Shown here: positions 7,691 to 18,607 of the stretch, one piece after another | How the letters are laid out: every line of letters starts with the position of its first letter | Position numbering within the stretch: position 1 is the stretch's first letter | From: Leucobacter soli | GTDB taxonomy: Bacteria > Actinomycetota > Actinomycetes > Actinomycetales > Microbacteriaceae | Assembly (NCBI RefSeq): GCF_910593785.1 | Contig: NZ_CAJVAP010000001.1 | Coordinates: 1 to 64,000, forward strand | DNA: 64,000 nt | Direction of reading: 5' to 3' | The notes under the pieces: generated by a model | Databases searched by the model: none | What the model was told of the DNA's origin: nothing | The model's input: the letters and a program-made list of their open reading frames with translations, nothing else | Program-made: the position numbers and the translations under genes

Positions 7691-9354
7691 GCCCGCCTCC
7701 GTTCGCGCACCAGTCGGGCCGCCATCGGCGGCACCAGGACGACCGAGGCGAGCAGCGCTATCGCGACAGCCGCGATCGTCTGCTCCGCGCCCCAGCCGGT
7801 CTCCGCGTCCACGGACACCGGAGCGGCCACGACGTTGCTGCATATCCCCGTGTCCTGATCGCAGACGATCGGCCCGCCGCCCTCGGTCGCACCGAGGAGG
7901 GTCACGCCGCCGGCTCCCCCGGCCGAGTCGAGTGCCCCGGGCTCTCCGCCCGCCGCGGAATCGTCTCCGCTGCCCGGACCGCCGCCGCTGCCCGAACCGC
8001 TTCCGCCGGTCGAACCGCCGGAGCTGCCCGGGTTCGTCGTGCCGGTGGCACCGCCGGTCCCCTGGGCGCATTGCTCGTCCGCGCCCTTCTTGTCGCAGGC
8101 GTCGGGCATGGGGGCCTGCGTGGCCAGCGTGTTCGTCCCGTCGGAGGAGAACGTCGGATTGTTGCACTTCTTGATGTCGATGCTCTGCGTCTTGACGCCC
8201 GGGATCCGCTTGACCTGGGCCAGACCGGCCTTCACCAGGTTGATCGGCAGCGGCGAGTAGCCGAGCGCGTCCGCCTGCTGCTGCCCCTCGCAGAGGAAGT
8301 AGTAGGAGAAGGCGCCGAGCGTCTCGCCCTTGCTCTGCGTGAAGCCGCTCTGCGTGGAGGTCGGGATGATCAGGTAGCTGTACGAGGAGAGCGGGTACGT
8401 CCGGGCATCGGAGTTGCGGTAGACGCCTTTCAGCTTCTGCGTCAGATACTGGTCTGAGCCCTTGTCGGTGTTGATCTTCGCGCCGAGCAGGCCGACGGCG
8501 ACGTTGGACGCCGTGGGTTCCACGTAGTACCCGGAGCGGTTGAGCACCTTCGCGACCGGGTAGCCGCTCTTGAGCGCGTACGAGTACTCGACGTAGGTGA
8601 TCGTGCCGATGTTGGCGGTCTGCGCGACGTAGCCGGCGACGCCCTGCGACCCCGCCTGCCCGACGAAGCCCTTGCCGTCGACGATCGGGAAGTTCGACGT
8701 CTGGCCGCACTTGCCCGATCGCCCGGCCTGCGTGCAGTAGGCGTTCCAGGTCGACGACTGCTCGGAAGCCATCCAGGCGGTGAACTGGGCGGTGGAGCCC
8801 GAACCGTCCGATCGGACGACCGGCACGATCGCGCGGTTGGGCAGGCTCAGGCTCGGGTTGTCGGCGGCGATGTCCTTGTGATTCCACTTGGTGATCGCAC
8901 CGGTGAAGATCTTGGCGAGCACCGGGCCTGAGAGCCGCAGGTTCGTGACGCGCTTGCCGCCGATCTGCAGGTTGTACATGAACGCCGTGCCACCGGCCAC
9001 GACGGGCATGTACGCGTACCCGCGCGAGGGCGGCGTGTCGACGACCCCGGCGTCGGTGAGCCCGTACGGGATCTCGGACACCGCGAAGTCCACGGTGCCG
9101 GATTTGAACTGGTTCCGGCCGTCGGAGGAGCCGCTGCTCGCGTAGTTGATCTTCATGCCGTACTGCTGCACGTTGCGTCGCCACTGGTCGATCGCGTTCG
9201 CGCTCCAGGTGGACCCCGCGCCGTTCACCGGCACGTAGTCGGCGGCGCTCGCGGCCGTGGCGGTGACCGTGACCGTGGCCGGCACGAGGATGCCCGCACC
9301 GAGGATGACGGCCAGGATCAGCCCGCCCCATCGCCGATTCGTCCGTCTGTTCAC
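7687..9354 (-). CDS. pstS: Phosphate-binding protein PstS, C-terminally membrane-anchored
   Basis: 555 residues from GTG 9354, preceded by AGGAGAG; the start overlaps the pstA stop as GTGA. A signal peptide (LILAVILGAGILVPATVTV, ending ASA-A) leads into a classic PstS domain: VNGAGSTWSANAIDQW, the SSGSSDGRNQF phosphate-loop region, DFAVSEIPY, IFTGAITKWNHKDI and VRSDGSGSTAQFT. After residue about 430 comes a Gly/Ser-rich linker and then a C-terminal helix (TIAAVAIALLASVVLVPPMA) with a basic tail. Many actinobacterial PstS proteins are lipoproteins; this one is instead anchored from the C-terminus. It should deliver phosphate to PstCA. Identity is firm. Confidence 0.93.
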   Translation of the reverse strand: MNRRTNRRWGGLILAVILGAGILVPATVTVTATAASAADYVPVNGAGSTWSANAIDQWRRNVQQYGMKINYASSGSSDGRNQFKSGTVDFAVSEIPYGLTDAGVVDTPPSRGYAYMPVVAGGTAFMYNLQIGGKRVTNLRLSGPVLAKIFTGAITKWNHKDIAADNPSLSLPNRAIVPVVRSDGSGSTAQFTAWMASEQSSTWNAYCTQAGRSGKCGQTSNFPIVDGKGFVGQAGSQGVAGYVAQTANIGTITYVEYSYALKSGYPVAKVLNRSGYYVEPTASNVAVGLLGAKINTDKGSDQYLTQKLKGVYRNSDARTYPLSSYSYLIIPTSTQSGFTQSKGETLGAFSYYFLCEGQQQADALGYSPLPINLVKAGLAQVKRIPGVKTQSIDIKKCNNPTFSSDGTNTLATQAPMPDACDKKGADEQCAQGTGGATGTTNPGSSGGSTGGSGSGSGGGPGSGDDSAAGGEPGALDSAGGAGGVTLLGATEGGGPIVCDQDTGICSNVVAAPVSVDAETGWGAEQTIAAVAIALLASVVLVPPMAARLVRERRRA

Positions 9355-10724
9355 TGCGCTCTCCTGTCTTGGTCCACGTCGCCCCGCGCCGCCGGTGCGG
9401 CGTGCCTGGCACGTGCGGTTCTGGGCGCTGCCGCGGGTGACTGCGCAGCACGCCGTTCGCGCCGTGTCGTGAGGGCGCTCCATCCGCGCGACGCACCGCG
9501 CAGGAACCGCTCCCGCGATTCCTGACGCCGCGCCCGCGACTTCACGTCCTGGCGCCCGATGATGCGCGCGATCACGAAGAGGAGCACCACGAGCGCGAGC
9601 AGGACCACCGCGGTCCCGAAGCCGCGGGCGATCATCGCCGGCTCGGGCGACTTCACGAACTCGAAGATCGCGAGCGGGAGGGAGACCATCGGCCCGTTCA
9701 TCGGGTTCAGGTTCAGCGACGCCGTGAACCCCGAGGTGAGCAGCACGGGAGACGTCTCGCCGATCCCGCGCGCCGTCGCGAGGATGATCGACGTCGTCAG
9801 TCCCGAGCGGGCGGTCGGCAGGACGACCCGGCTCACGGTCTGCCACTGGGTCGCGCCGAGGCCGATCGACGCCTCCTTGAGGGTCGAGGGCACGAGCCGC
9901 AGCACCACGTCGGACGAGCGGATCATGATCGGCAGCATCATGATGCTGATCGCGATCGACGCGGCCATGCCCGATTTGTCCATGCCGAGGATCAGGATGA
10001 ACGTCGCGTAGACGAAGAGTCCGGCGACGATCGACGGCAGCGCCGTCATGGCTTCGACGATGGTGCGCACGAACCGGGCGAACGGGCCCGGGATCTCGGT
10101 GAGGAATACCGCGGTGACGAGCCCCAGCGGCACGGTGATCGCGAGGGCGATCCCGATCTGGATCAGGGTGCCGACGATGGCGTGCTGCACGCCGCCCATG
10201 GTGAGCGGGTCGAGGGGCCCGGTGGACGACATGTCCTCGAGGTAGAGGTTGAGATGCGGCAGGGCCTCGGCGCCCCGGATCACGGTGAAGGTGACGACGA
10301 AGATCAGGACGATCACGACGCCGCAGGCCAGGATGTAGACGACGGCCTCGAGGACGCGGTCGAGGACGGTCTCGAGGTCGCCGTCGACCCACGTGAGCAC
10401 GGCGTAGAAGAGGAGGAAGGAGATGATGGCGATCGCGACGAACCCGTAGAATCCGCCGAACGGGGCGAGCGTGGTGAAGATCAGCGTCGTGGCGCAGAGC
10501 GCCGCCGCGATCGCACCGGTGACGGTGAGCAGATCCCCGACGCGGATCGGATGCAGCAGCCGCCGGGGCTCCTCGTCGGCGGGGGCCGGGCGCGCCTCCG
10601 GGGCGGCCGTCGGCTGCTCGCCGAGCGCGTCGGCTTCGGCCTCGGCGGGAGCCTCGGCAGCGTCGGTCTCGAGCTCCTCGGGCGGGTCGATGACCGCGGT
10701 GGTCGTCAGTGTCGCATCGGCCAT
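9351..10724 (-). CDS. pstA: Phosphate ABC transporter permease PstA
   Basis: Inner-membrane permease pairing with PstC. The 457-residue protein is much longer than the usual ~290: an Ala/Glu/Pro-rich N-terminal extension (about 1-55), two extra helices (about 65-110), then the conserved BPD_transp_1 permease with six helices and the coupling-loop motif EASIGLGATQWQTVSRVVLP, and GIGETSPVLL typical of PstA. A basic Ala/Arg-rich tail of about 50 residues ends the protein. ATG 10724 shares one base with the pstC stop (TGATG), and its own stop overlaps the pstS GTG, so pstC-pstA-pstS are tightly coupled. Confidence 0.93.
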   Translation of the reverse strand: MADATLTTTAVIDPPEELETDAAEAPAEAEADALGEQPTAAPEARPAPADEEPRRLLHPIRVGDLLTVTGAIAAALCATTLIFTTLAPFGGFYGFVAIAIISFLLFYAVLTWVDGDLETVLDRVLEAVVYILACGVVIVLIFVVTFTVIRGAEALPHLNLYLEDMSSTGPLDPLTMGGVQHAIVGTLIQIGIALAITVPLGLVTAVFLTEIPGPFARFVRTIVEAMTALPSIVAGLFVYATFILILGMDKSGMAASIAISIMMLPIMIRSSDVVLRLVPSTLKEASIGLGATQWQTVSRVVLPTARSGLTTSIILATARGIGETSPVLLTSGFTASLNLNPMNGPMVSLPLAIFEFVKSPEPAMIARGFGTAVVLLALVVLLFVIARIIGRQDVKSRARRQESRERFLRGASRGWSALTTRRERRAAQSPAAAPRTARARHAAPAARGDVDQDRRAQ

Positions 10725-11737
10725 CAGTTATCGGCTCCCGAGCGCGAGCGGCCCACGATGGTGGACGCGACGAAGTTGACGACGAGCGTCAGCAGGAAGA
10801 GGGCCAGCCCCGCGGCCATGAGCGCCGACATGCCGGCGGCCGAGGCCTCGCCGTAGCGCAAGGCGATGAGCGACGAGACCGAGCTCGTGCCGTTCTGCAG
10901 GATGTGCGGCTGGATGACGAACACCGGCGAGATGATCATGTAGACGGCGATGGTCTCGCCGAGCGCACGGCCGAGGCCCAGCATCGAACCGCCGATGATG
11001 CCGCCCGCGCCGTAGGGCAGGACGACGGATCGGATCATGCCCCACCGGGTGCTGCCGAGCGCCAGCGCTCCCTCCCGCTCCCCGCCGGGGGCCTGCGAGA
11101 ACACCTCGCGCATGATCGACGTCATGATCGGCGTGATCATCGCGGCCACGACGAGGCCCGCGATGAACGTGGAGGAGGTGAACACCGTGATCGAGCTCAG
11201 CGGGTCCGCCGGGTCGAAGCCGTCCACGGCGAAGAGCGGGAACCAGCCGAACGCGGTCGCCAGCCACTTGGCGACGTCCGTGATGGTTCCCTGCAGGAAG
11301 AAGACGCCCCAGAGCCCGAAGACGACGGACGGGATCGCGGCCATCAGGTCGACCAGTGTCACGAGCGCTTTGCGGAGGAACTCCGGGCAGTACTCGCTGA
11401 TGAAGAGCGCGGTGGCGAGCGAGACCGGAAGCGCCACGATGATCGCGACGAGAGCGATCAGGATCGTGCCGACCAGCACCGCGGCGATGCCGAAACGACC
11501 GGCCCCGCCGTCCGGGTCCCACTCCACGACGGTGAAGAACGAGATGCCCGACACGCTGAGCGCCTGCCAGGCGCGCGCCAGCAGGAAGACGCCCACGCTG
11601 GACATGATGACGAGCACGGCGACGCCGCCGCCGCGCGAGACTCCCCGGAATACGCGGTCGGCCAGGGAGCGCGACGTGCCAATCGCGCGTGGGGACTCGA
11701 CAGTCACCTGCAAATGAACCTTCTCGAACAGCTCCAT
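10724..11737 (-). CDS. pstC: Phosphate ABC transporter permease PstC
   Basis: First gene of the pst operon. It has 337 residues and six or more membrane helices, with the PstC hallmarks AIPSVVFGLWGVFFL and EGALALGSTRWGMIRSVVLP (EAA coupling loop) and GRALGETIAVYMI. The ATG at 11737 lacks a clear Shine-Dalgarno; a GTG at 11707 has AGAAGG 11 nt upstream and is a serious alternative start that would remove ten residues. Divergent from aceE. A PHO-box-like array lies upstream, consistent with PhoP control. Confidence 0.93.
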   Translation of the reverse strand: MELFEKVHLQVTVESPRAIGTSRSLADRVFRGVSRGGGVAVLVIMSSVGVFLLARAWQALSVSGISFFTVVEWDPDGGAGRFGIAAVLVGTILIALVAIIVALPVSLATALFISEYCPEFLRKALVTLVDLMAAIPSVVFGLWGVFFLQGTITDVAKWLATAFGWFPLFAVDGFDPADPLSSITVFTSSTFIAGLVVAAMITPIMTSIMREVFSQAPGGEREGALALGSTRWGMIRSVVLPYGAGGIIGGSMLGLGRALGETIAVYMIISPVFVIQPHILQNGTSSVSSLIALRYGEASAAGMSALMAAGLALFLLTLVVNFVASTIVGRSRSGADN

Positions 11738-11755
11738 GTCGGGGAGACCGGATAC

Positions 11756-11826
11756 GTTTTACGACTCCCACAGCGTGGCTGGTCCGATCGAATGGACGAT
11801 GGCGTCCAGGTGAACCGCTGCTGAAT
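11756..11826 (-). promoter_or_regulatory. Candidate PHO box and -10 for the pst operon
   Basis: On the minus strand four 11-nt units from 11826 down to 11783 read ATTCAGCAGCG, GTTCACCTGGA, CGCCATCGTCC, ATTCGATCGGA. The second matches the PhoP half-site well, the first and fourth partly, the third poorly. TAAAAC at 11761-11756 could be the -10. The site is weaker than the one before the third PstS-like gene, but position and 11-nt phasing agree. Confidence 0.45.
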
Positions 11827-11916
11827 TCTCGCGCGGACGGCCGGCCCGCATGCACGAGGCGGGCCTCTGCACAGTCGACCGGCGAACTTGTGGACATCCG
11901 ACACCAGATCCCGGCG

Positions 11917-12022
11917 CATGTCTGTGCATGTCTGCGCTTTTCGATAGTGTTTAGGCGGTGCGCTCACCGGCGCGCCGTCGCGCGTCGCCTGATCCCGGCG
12001 ATTGCGCATCGTCTTGAAGGAG
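11917..12022 (+). promoter_or_regulatory. aceE upstream region: direct repeat, -10-like element and RBS
   Basis: GCATGTCTG occurs twice in tandem (11917-11925 and 11927-11935), a possible regulator site. TAGTGT at 11945-11950 is a plausible -10. AAGGAG at 12017-12022 is the Shine-Dalgarno; it lies 1 nt from an ATG at 12024 but 7 nt from the in-frame GTG at 12030, which therefore is the likelier start. The rest of 11738-12029 holds only the divergent pst promoter. Confidence 0.4.
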
Positions 12023-12029
12023 CATGCAC

Positions 12030-14777
<2,748 letters not shown>

Positions 14778-14800
14778 CGGGCGCGCCGGACGGGGCATCG

Positions 14801-15997
14801 ATGGAACAATCCAAGGAGCGCGAGCTCAGCTGGCTGCGAACGATCGCAGGCGAACTCGCCACGCTGACGATCACCCGACTGGACGAGACGCTGCCCTGGT
14901 ACGGCGACATGCCGCCGGGGCGGCGCAGCGCCGTCGGCCTCGTCGCGCAGACCGGGATCAGTTCGTTCATCCAGTGGTACGACGATCCGAGCGCGACGCC
15001 GTGGATCGCGAGCGACGTGTTCAGCTCGGCTCCGCGCGAGCTGCTGCGCAGCATCAGCCTTCAGGAGACGCTGCAGCTGATCCGCGTCGTCGTCTCGGTC
15101 GTCGAGGAGCGGGTCGCCCCGCGCAGCGAGGAGCTCCGCGAGGCGATCCTGCACTACTCGCGCGACGTGGCCTTCGCCGCAGCCGATGTCTACGCCCGCG
15201 CCGCCGAGGCCCGTGGGCTGTGGGACGCCCGCCTCGAGGCGCTCGTCGTCGACTCGATCCTCACCGGGGAGAGCGACGACGAGCTGCCCAGCAGGATCGC
15301 CGCACTCGGCTGGCACGGCACGGGCGAGGCGACGGTGCTGGTCGGCACCTCCGAGCGCACGGTCGACGTGGATCAGATCCGGCGCACGGCCCGCCATGCG
15401 GGTGCGGATGTGCTCGTGGGCCTGCAGGGCACCCGCCTGGTCCTGGTGCTCGGCCGGGTCGAGCTCGAGCCCAAGGAGCCGGGCGGCACCGTGCCGGAGC
15501 CGATCCCGTTCATCGAGATCGCGGGGAGGCTCGCGGAGTTCTTCTCCGACGGACCGCTGGTGCTCGGGCCGAAGGTGGAGAACCTGGTCGCCGCGTCCCG
15601 GAGCGCTCGCGCTGCGCTCGCGGGAATCGCGGTCGCCAAGTCCTGGCGTGCCGCGACGCGGCCGGTCGATGCCGACGAGCTGCTCCCCGAGCGCGCGCTC
15701 GCCGGCGACGGCCTCGCCCGCCGCACCCTGATCGAGCAGATCTACGAGCCGCTCAGCCAGCAGTCGGGCGAACTCATGGAGACGCTCTGGTGCTATCTCG
15801 ACAACGGCCGCTCGCTCGAGGCGACGGCCCGCGAGCTGTTCGTCCACCCCAACACCGTGCGCTACCGGTTGAAGAAGGTGAGCGAGATCATCGGCTGGAA
15901 TGCGACCGGTGCGCGTGAGGCGCTGATCCTGCAGGCCGCCCTGATCGTCGGCTCTATCGCCCAGCACGGACGGCGCAAGGCGCCGTCCAAAAAGTAA
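14801..15997 (+). CDS. fasR: PucR/CdaR-type transcriptional regulator FasR of fatty acid synthesis
   Basis: 398 residues. The C-terminal helix-turn-helix of the PucR family is clear (SLEATARELFVHPNTVRYRL, about 350-370); the preceding region is a GGDEF-like/CdaR fold with no recognisable catalytic motif. Position immediately before fabD-fabH-acpP-fabF and after aceE is the arrangement seen for FasR (SCO2386) in Streptomyces, an activator of the fabDHPF operon, so function is inferred from family plus synteny. ATG 14801 begins MEQSKERELSW; the upstream Shine-Dalgarno is weak. The gene ends with APSKK, and the sequence after the stop repeats this ending twice in degenerate form (see 15974-16107). 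Confidence 0.82.
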   Translation: MEQSKERELSWLRTIAGELATLTITRLDETLPWYGDMPPGRRSAVGLVAQTGISSFIQWYDDPSATPWIASDVFSSAPRELLRSISLQETLQLIRVVVSVVEERVAPRSEELREAILHYSRDVAFAAADVYARAAEARGLWDARLEALVVDSILTGESDDELPSRIAALGWHGTGEATVLVGTSERTVDVDQIRRTARHAGADVLVGLQGTRLVLVLGRVELEPKEPGGTVPEPIPFIEIAGRLAEFFSDGPLVLGPKVENLVAASRSARAALAGIAVAKSWRAATRPVDADELLPERALAGDGLARRTLIEQIYEPLSQQSGELMETLWCYLDNGRSLEATARELFVHPNTVRYRLKKVSEIIGWNATGAREALILQAALIVGSIAQHGRRKAPSKK

Positions 15998-16107
15998 GCG
16001 ACTCGCTCCGCACACGGAGCGGGCCGGCCTCCCGAGATCGCGCAAGGCGCCGAACAAGAAATAGGCGGCGCGAGCCGTCCAGCCGGAAGCAGCCGGACGA
16101 GAAATAG
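15974..16107 (+). repeat. Three degenerate copies of the fasR 3' end
   Basis: The last codons of fasR (CGC AAG GCG CCG TCC AAA AAG TAA, 15974-15997) recur at 16041-16064 with five changes over 27 nt, encoding R-K-A-P-N-K-K-stop. A third copy at 16087-16107 reads K-Q-P-D-E-K-stop. The unrelated spacers make the starts 67 and 43 nt apart. Whether the copies are decayed duplications or functional is unknown. Confidence 0.55.
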
Positions 16108-16173
16108 AGGGTTCCCACAACGATTTTCGGCTTTTCTCGGCATGTATATGCAGTTCGGAGCCGCTGAATCTGA

Positions 16174-16189
16174 GAAACTGTATGGCGTG
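16174..16189 (+). promoter_or_regulatory. Possible leaderless promoter of fabD
   Basis: GAAACT (16174-16179) lies 7 nt before the GTG at 16187. The same -10-to-start spacing (GATACT or TTTACT, 6 nt, GTG) occurs at mpg and the ROK gene in this window, and no Shine-Dalgarno is present here, so transcription may begin at or near the start codon. FasR would be expected to bind just upstream (16108-16170). Confidence 0.3.
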
Positions 16190-17107
16190 ATTGTTGTCGC
16201 ATGCCCCGGTCAGGGCTCCCAAACCCCAGGTTTCCTCTCCGAATGGCTCGAGGACAACGGAGCGCGAGACTTCCTCGGGCTCGCCTCCGAGCGGGCCGGG
16301 ATCGATCTCCTGGCGCACGGCACGACGAGCGACGCCGACACCATCCGCGACACGAAGGTCGCGCAGCCCTTGATCGTCGCCGCGAGCCTGCTCGCCTGGC
16401 GCGCGCTGAGCGCGCGAGCCTCGCTCGACGCGGTCGGTGTGGCCGGGCACTCGGTCGGCGAGTTCGCCGCCGCCGCCGCGAGCGGCGTGCTCAGCGAGGA
16501 CGATGCGCTCGAGCTGGTCGGCGTGCGCGGTCGCGCGATGGCGGAGGCCGCCACCCGCGAGCCGACAGGCATGAGCGCCGTCGTCGGGGGTGTCGAGACG
16601 GATGTGCTCGCCAAGATCGAGGCGCACGGGCTCACGCCCGCGAACCGCAACGGCGGCGGGCAGATAGTCGCGGCGGGCGCCCTCGATGCACTGGCCGCGC
16701 TCGCGGAGGACGCCCCGCGCGGCGCCCGCGTGATCCAGCTGCAGGTCGCCGGGGCCTTCCACACCTCGTACATGGCGAGCGCCGTCCCCGTGCTGCGGGA
16801 GGCGGCGTCCCGCACGACTGCGCAGGATCCGACCCACCGCCTCTGGACGAACGCCGATGGTTCCGAGGTCACGAGCGGCAGCCGCTACGTCGAGCTGCTC
16901 GTCTCGCAGATCGCGAACCCTGTCCGCTGGGACGCCTGCATGGAGGGCTTCCGGTCCGCCGGCATCACCGGCCTCATCGAGCTCACCCCGGCAGGCGCGC
17001 TCAGCGGGATCGCGAAGCGCGCGCTCAAGGGCGTGCCGACCGTGGCCGTGAAGACCCCGGCCGATCTCGACGCCGCCATCGAGCTGATCGACGGCGCAGC
17101 CGCCTGA
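16187..17107 (+). CDS. fabD: Malonyl-CoA:ACP transacylase
   Basis: Transfers malonyl from CoA to ACP to supply type II fatty acid synthesis. With GTG 16187 as start the product (306 residues) begins MIVVACPGQGSQTPGF, the normal FabD N-terminus; an upstream ATG at 16142 would add 15 unlike residues. The catalytic nucleophile is in GHSVGE (Ser89) with the partner His in VAGAFHTSYM (His192). The oxyanion glutamine is in GQGSQ. First gene of the fab operon, 19 nt before fabH; FasR probably activates it. Confidence 0.95.
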   Translation: MIVVACPGQGSQTPGFLSEWLEDNGARDFLGLASERAGIDLLAHGTTSDADTIRDTKVAQPLIVAASLLAWRALSARASLDAVGVAGHSVGEFAAAAASGVLSEDDALELVGVRGRAMAEAATREPTGMSAVVGGVETDVLAKIEAHGLTPANRNGGGQIVAAGALDALAALAEDAPRGARVIQLQVAGAFHTSYMASAVPVLREAASRTTAQDPTHRLWTNADGSEVTSGSRYVELLVSQIANPVRWDACMEGFRSAGITGLIELTPAGALSGIAKRALKGVPTVAVKTPADLDAAIELIDGAAA

Positions 17108-17126
17108 CCCGAGAGGATCGCATTCC

Positions 17127-18131
17127 ATGAGCAAGCTGGCGCAGATCACCGGACCCGCGCACACGAGAATCCTCTCCGTCGGCGCAGCCCGCGGCGACCT
17201 CGACGTGCCCAATGACGACCTGATCGGCCCGATCGATTCCTCCGACGAGTGGATCCGTCAGCGCACCGGCATCATCCAGCGCCGGCGCGCCAGCGAATCC
17301 GTCGGAGCAGTGGATCTCGCCGTGGCCGCGGGCGAAGAGGCGATCGCGCGGTCGAGTCTCGACCGTTCGGAGATCGACGGCGTGATCATCTCGACCATCT
17401 CGAACGTGGCGGTGACCCCGTCGATGGCGTCGCTCGCCGCGTACCGGCTCGGCCTCGCACCCGCAGCGGCGTTCGACATCTCGGCGGCCTGCGCCGGTTA
17501 CGTCTACGGCGTCGGGCAGGCCGATGCGCTCGTCCGCTCGGGCGTCTGCAAGAACGTGCTCGTGATCGGCGCCGAGAAGCTCTCGGACCTCGTCGATCCG
17601 ACCGATCGCTCGATCTCGTTCCTGCTCGGCGACGGCGCCGGCGCCGTGGTGGTCGGTGCGAGCGATCACGCCGGAATCGGGCCGACGATCTGGGGCTCCG
17701 ACGGCGAGAAGTGGGATGCGATCCGCATGACGACCTCGTTCGAGGAGTACCGGAACAATCCCGGAGAGGTTCCCTGGCCCACGCTGCGACAGGACGGGCA
17801 GACCGTGTTCCGCTGGGCCGTCTGGGAGATGGCGAAGGCCGCACGCCGCACGCTCGAGGCCTCGGGCATCGAGCCGGGCGACCTCGCCGCGTTCATCCCG
17901 CATCAGGCCAACATGCGCATCATCGACGAGTTCGCGAAGCAGCTGAAGCTCCCCGACTCCGTCGTGATCGCCCGAGACATCGAGATGCAGGGCAACACGT
18001 CGGCCGCTTCGGTGCCGCTCGCGATGCACGCACTGCTCGAGGAGCGGCCGGAGCTCTCCGGCGGACTCGCACTGCAGATCGGCTTCGGCGCCGGCCTCGT
18101 CTACGGCGCGCAGGTAGTCGAGCTCCCCTGA
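17127..18131 (+). CDS. fabH: 3-oxoacyl-ACP synthase III
   Basis: Initiates fatty acid synthesis by condensing an acyl-CoA starter with malonyl-ACP. 334 residues with the full catalytic triad: Cys122 in ISAACAGYVYG, His259 in FIPHQANMR and Asn290 in GNTSAAS; FLLGDGAGAVVV is also diagnostic. In Microbacteriaceae the enzyme presumably favours branched starters (family knowledge; not visible in sequence). GAGAGGA stands about 9 nt before the ATG. Co-transcribed with fabD and acpP. Confidence 0.95.
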   Translation: MSKLAQITGPAHTRILSVGAARGDLDVPNDDLIGPIDSSDEWIRQRTGIIQRRRASESVGAVDLAVAAGEEAIARSSLDRSEIDGVIISTISNVAVTPSMASLAAYRLGLAPAAAFDISAACAGYVYGVGQADALVRSGVCKNVLVIGAEKLSDLVDPTDRSISFLLGDGAGAVVVGASDHAGIGPTIWGSDGEKWDAIRMTTSFEEYRNNPGEVPWPTLRQDGQTVFRWAVWEMAKAARRTLEASGIEPGDLAAFIPHQANMRIIDEFAKQLKLPDSVVIARDIEMQGNTSAASVPLAMHALLEERPELSGGLALQIGFGAGLVYGAQVVELP

Positions 18132-18223
18132 TCGGCGCACCGCGCGGAAACCCTCACCGGACTGCGCACCGCAGCACACTAGACTCACTGACGATCACGA
18201 CCATTCACCCTAAGGAGAAACAC

Positions 18224-18472
18224 ATGGCATACAGCAACGACGAGATCCTCGCCGGCCTGGCCGAGCTCATCAACGACGAGACCGGGATCGCGGCCGACGT
18301 CGTCGCCCTCGACAAGTCGTTCACCGATGACCTCGACATCGACTCGATCTCGATGATGACCATCGTCGTGAACGCCGAGGAGAAGTTCGACGTGAAGATC
18401 CCCGACGAGGAGGTCAAGAACCTCAAGACCGTCGGCGACGCCGTCAGCTTCATCGCCGGCGCGCAGGAGTAA
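18224..18472 (+). CDS. acpP: Acyl carrier protein
   Basis: 82-residue acidic ACP. The 4'-phosphopantetheine attachment serine is Ser41 in DLDIDSISMM, where the usual D-S-L is D-S-I; helix 2 and the acidic EEVKNLKTV follow as in other ACPs. A strong Shine-Dalgarno (AAGGAGA) precedes the ATG, fitting the high expression of ACP. It lies 92 nt after fabH and is followed by two hairpins before fabF. Confidence 0.96.
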   Translation: MAYSNDEILAGLAELINDETGIAADVVALDKSFTDDLDIDSISMMTIVVNAEEKFDVKIPDEEVKNLKTVGDAVSFIAGAQE

Positions 18473-18473
18473 C

Positions 18474-18517
18474 GGCACCTCGAGGGGGTGCCGCTCCCCG
18501 AGCCCGTCAACGGGTTC
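18474..18517 (+). terminator. Two hairpins between acpP and fabF
   Basis: GGCACC (18474-18479) pairs with GGTGCC (18487-18492), and GAGCCCGT (18500-18507) pairs with ACGGGTTC (18510-18517) with one G-T pair. No T-run follows. They may partially terminate or stabilise the acpP message, which would favour more ACP than FabF. Confidence 0.45.
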
Positions 18518-18607
18518 GGCACCTTCCCTCATCGCCGCCAGCAGATTCCGGGGCGCATCCGCGCCCCGGCCCCGAACGCATCCCAGGACACCAGCGGAGC
18601 CCCACTC

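Noticed and set aside
2983-9354. LPXTG cell-wall sorting signals in the PstS-type proteins
   Set aside because: Their C-termini are a plain helix with basic tail or Lys-rich Ig repeats; no LPXTG-like pentapeptide was seen.
12024-12026. ATG as the aceE start
   Set aside because: Only 1 nt from AAGGAG; the in-frame GTG at 12030 has 7-nt spacing and gives the family N-terminus.
16142-16144. ATG as the fabD start
   Set aside because: Adds 15 residues unlike FabD; GTG 16187 gives the canonical MIVVACPGQGSQ start.
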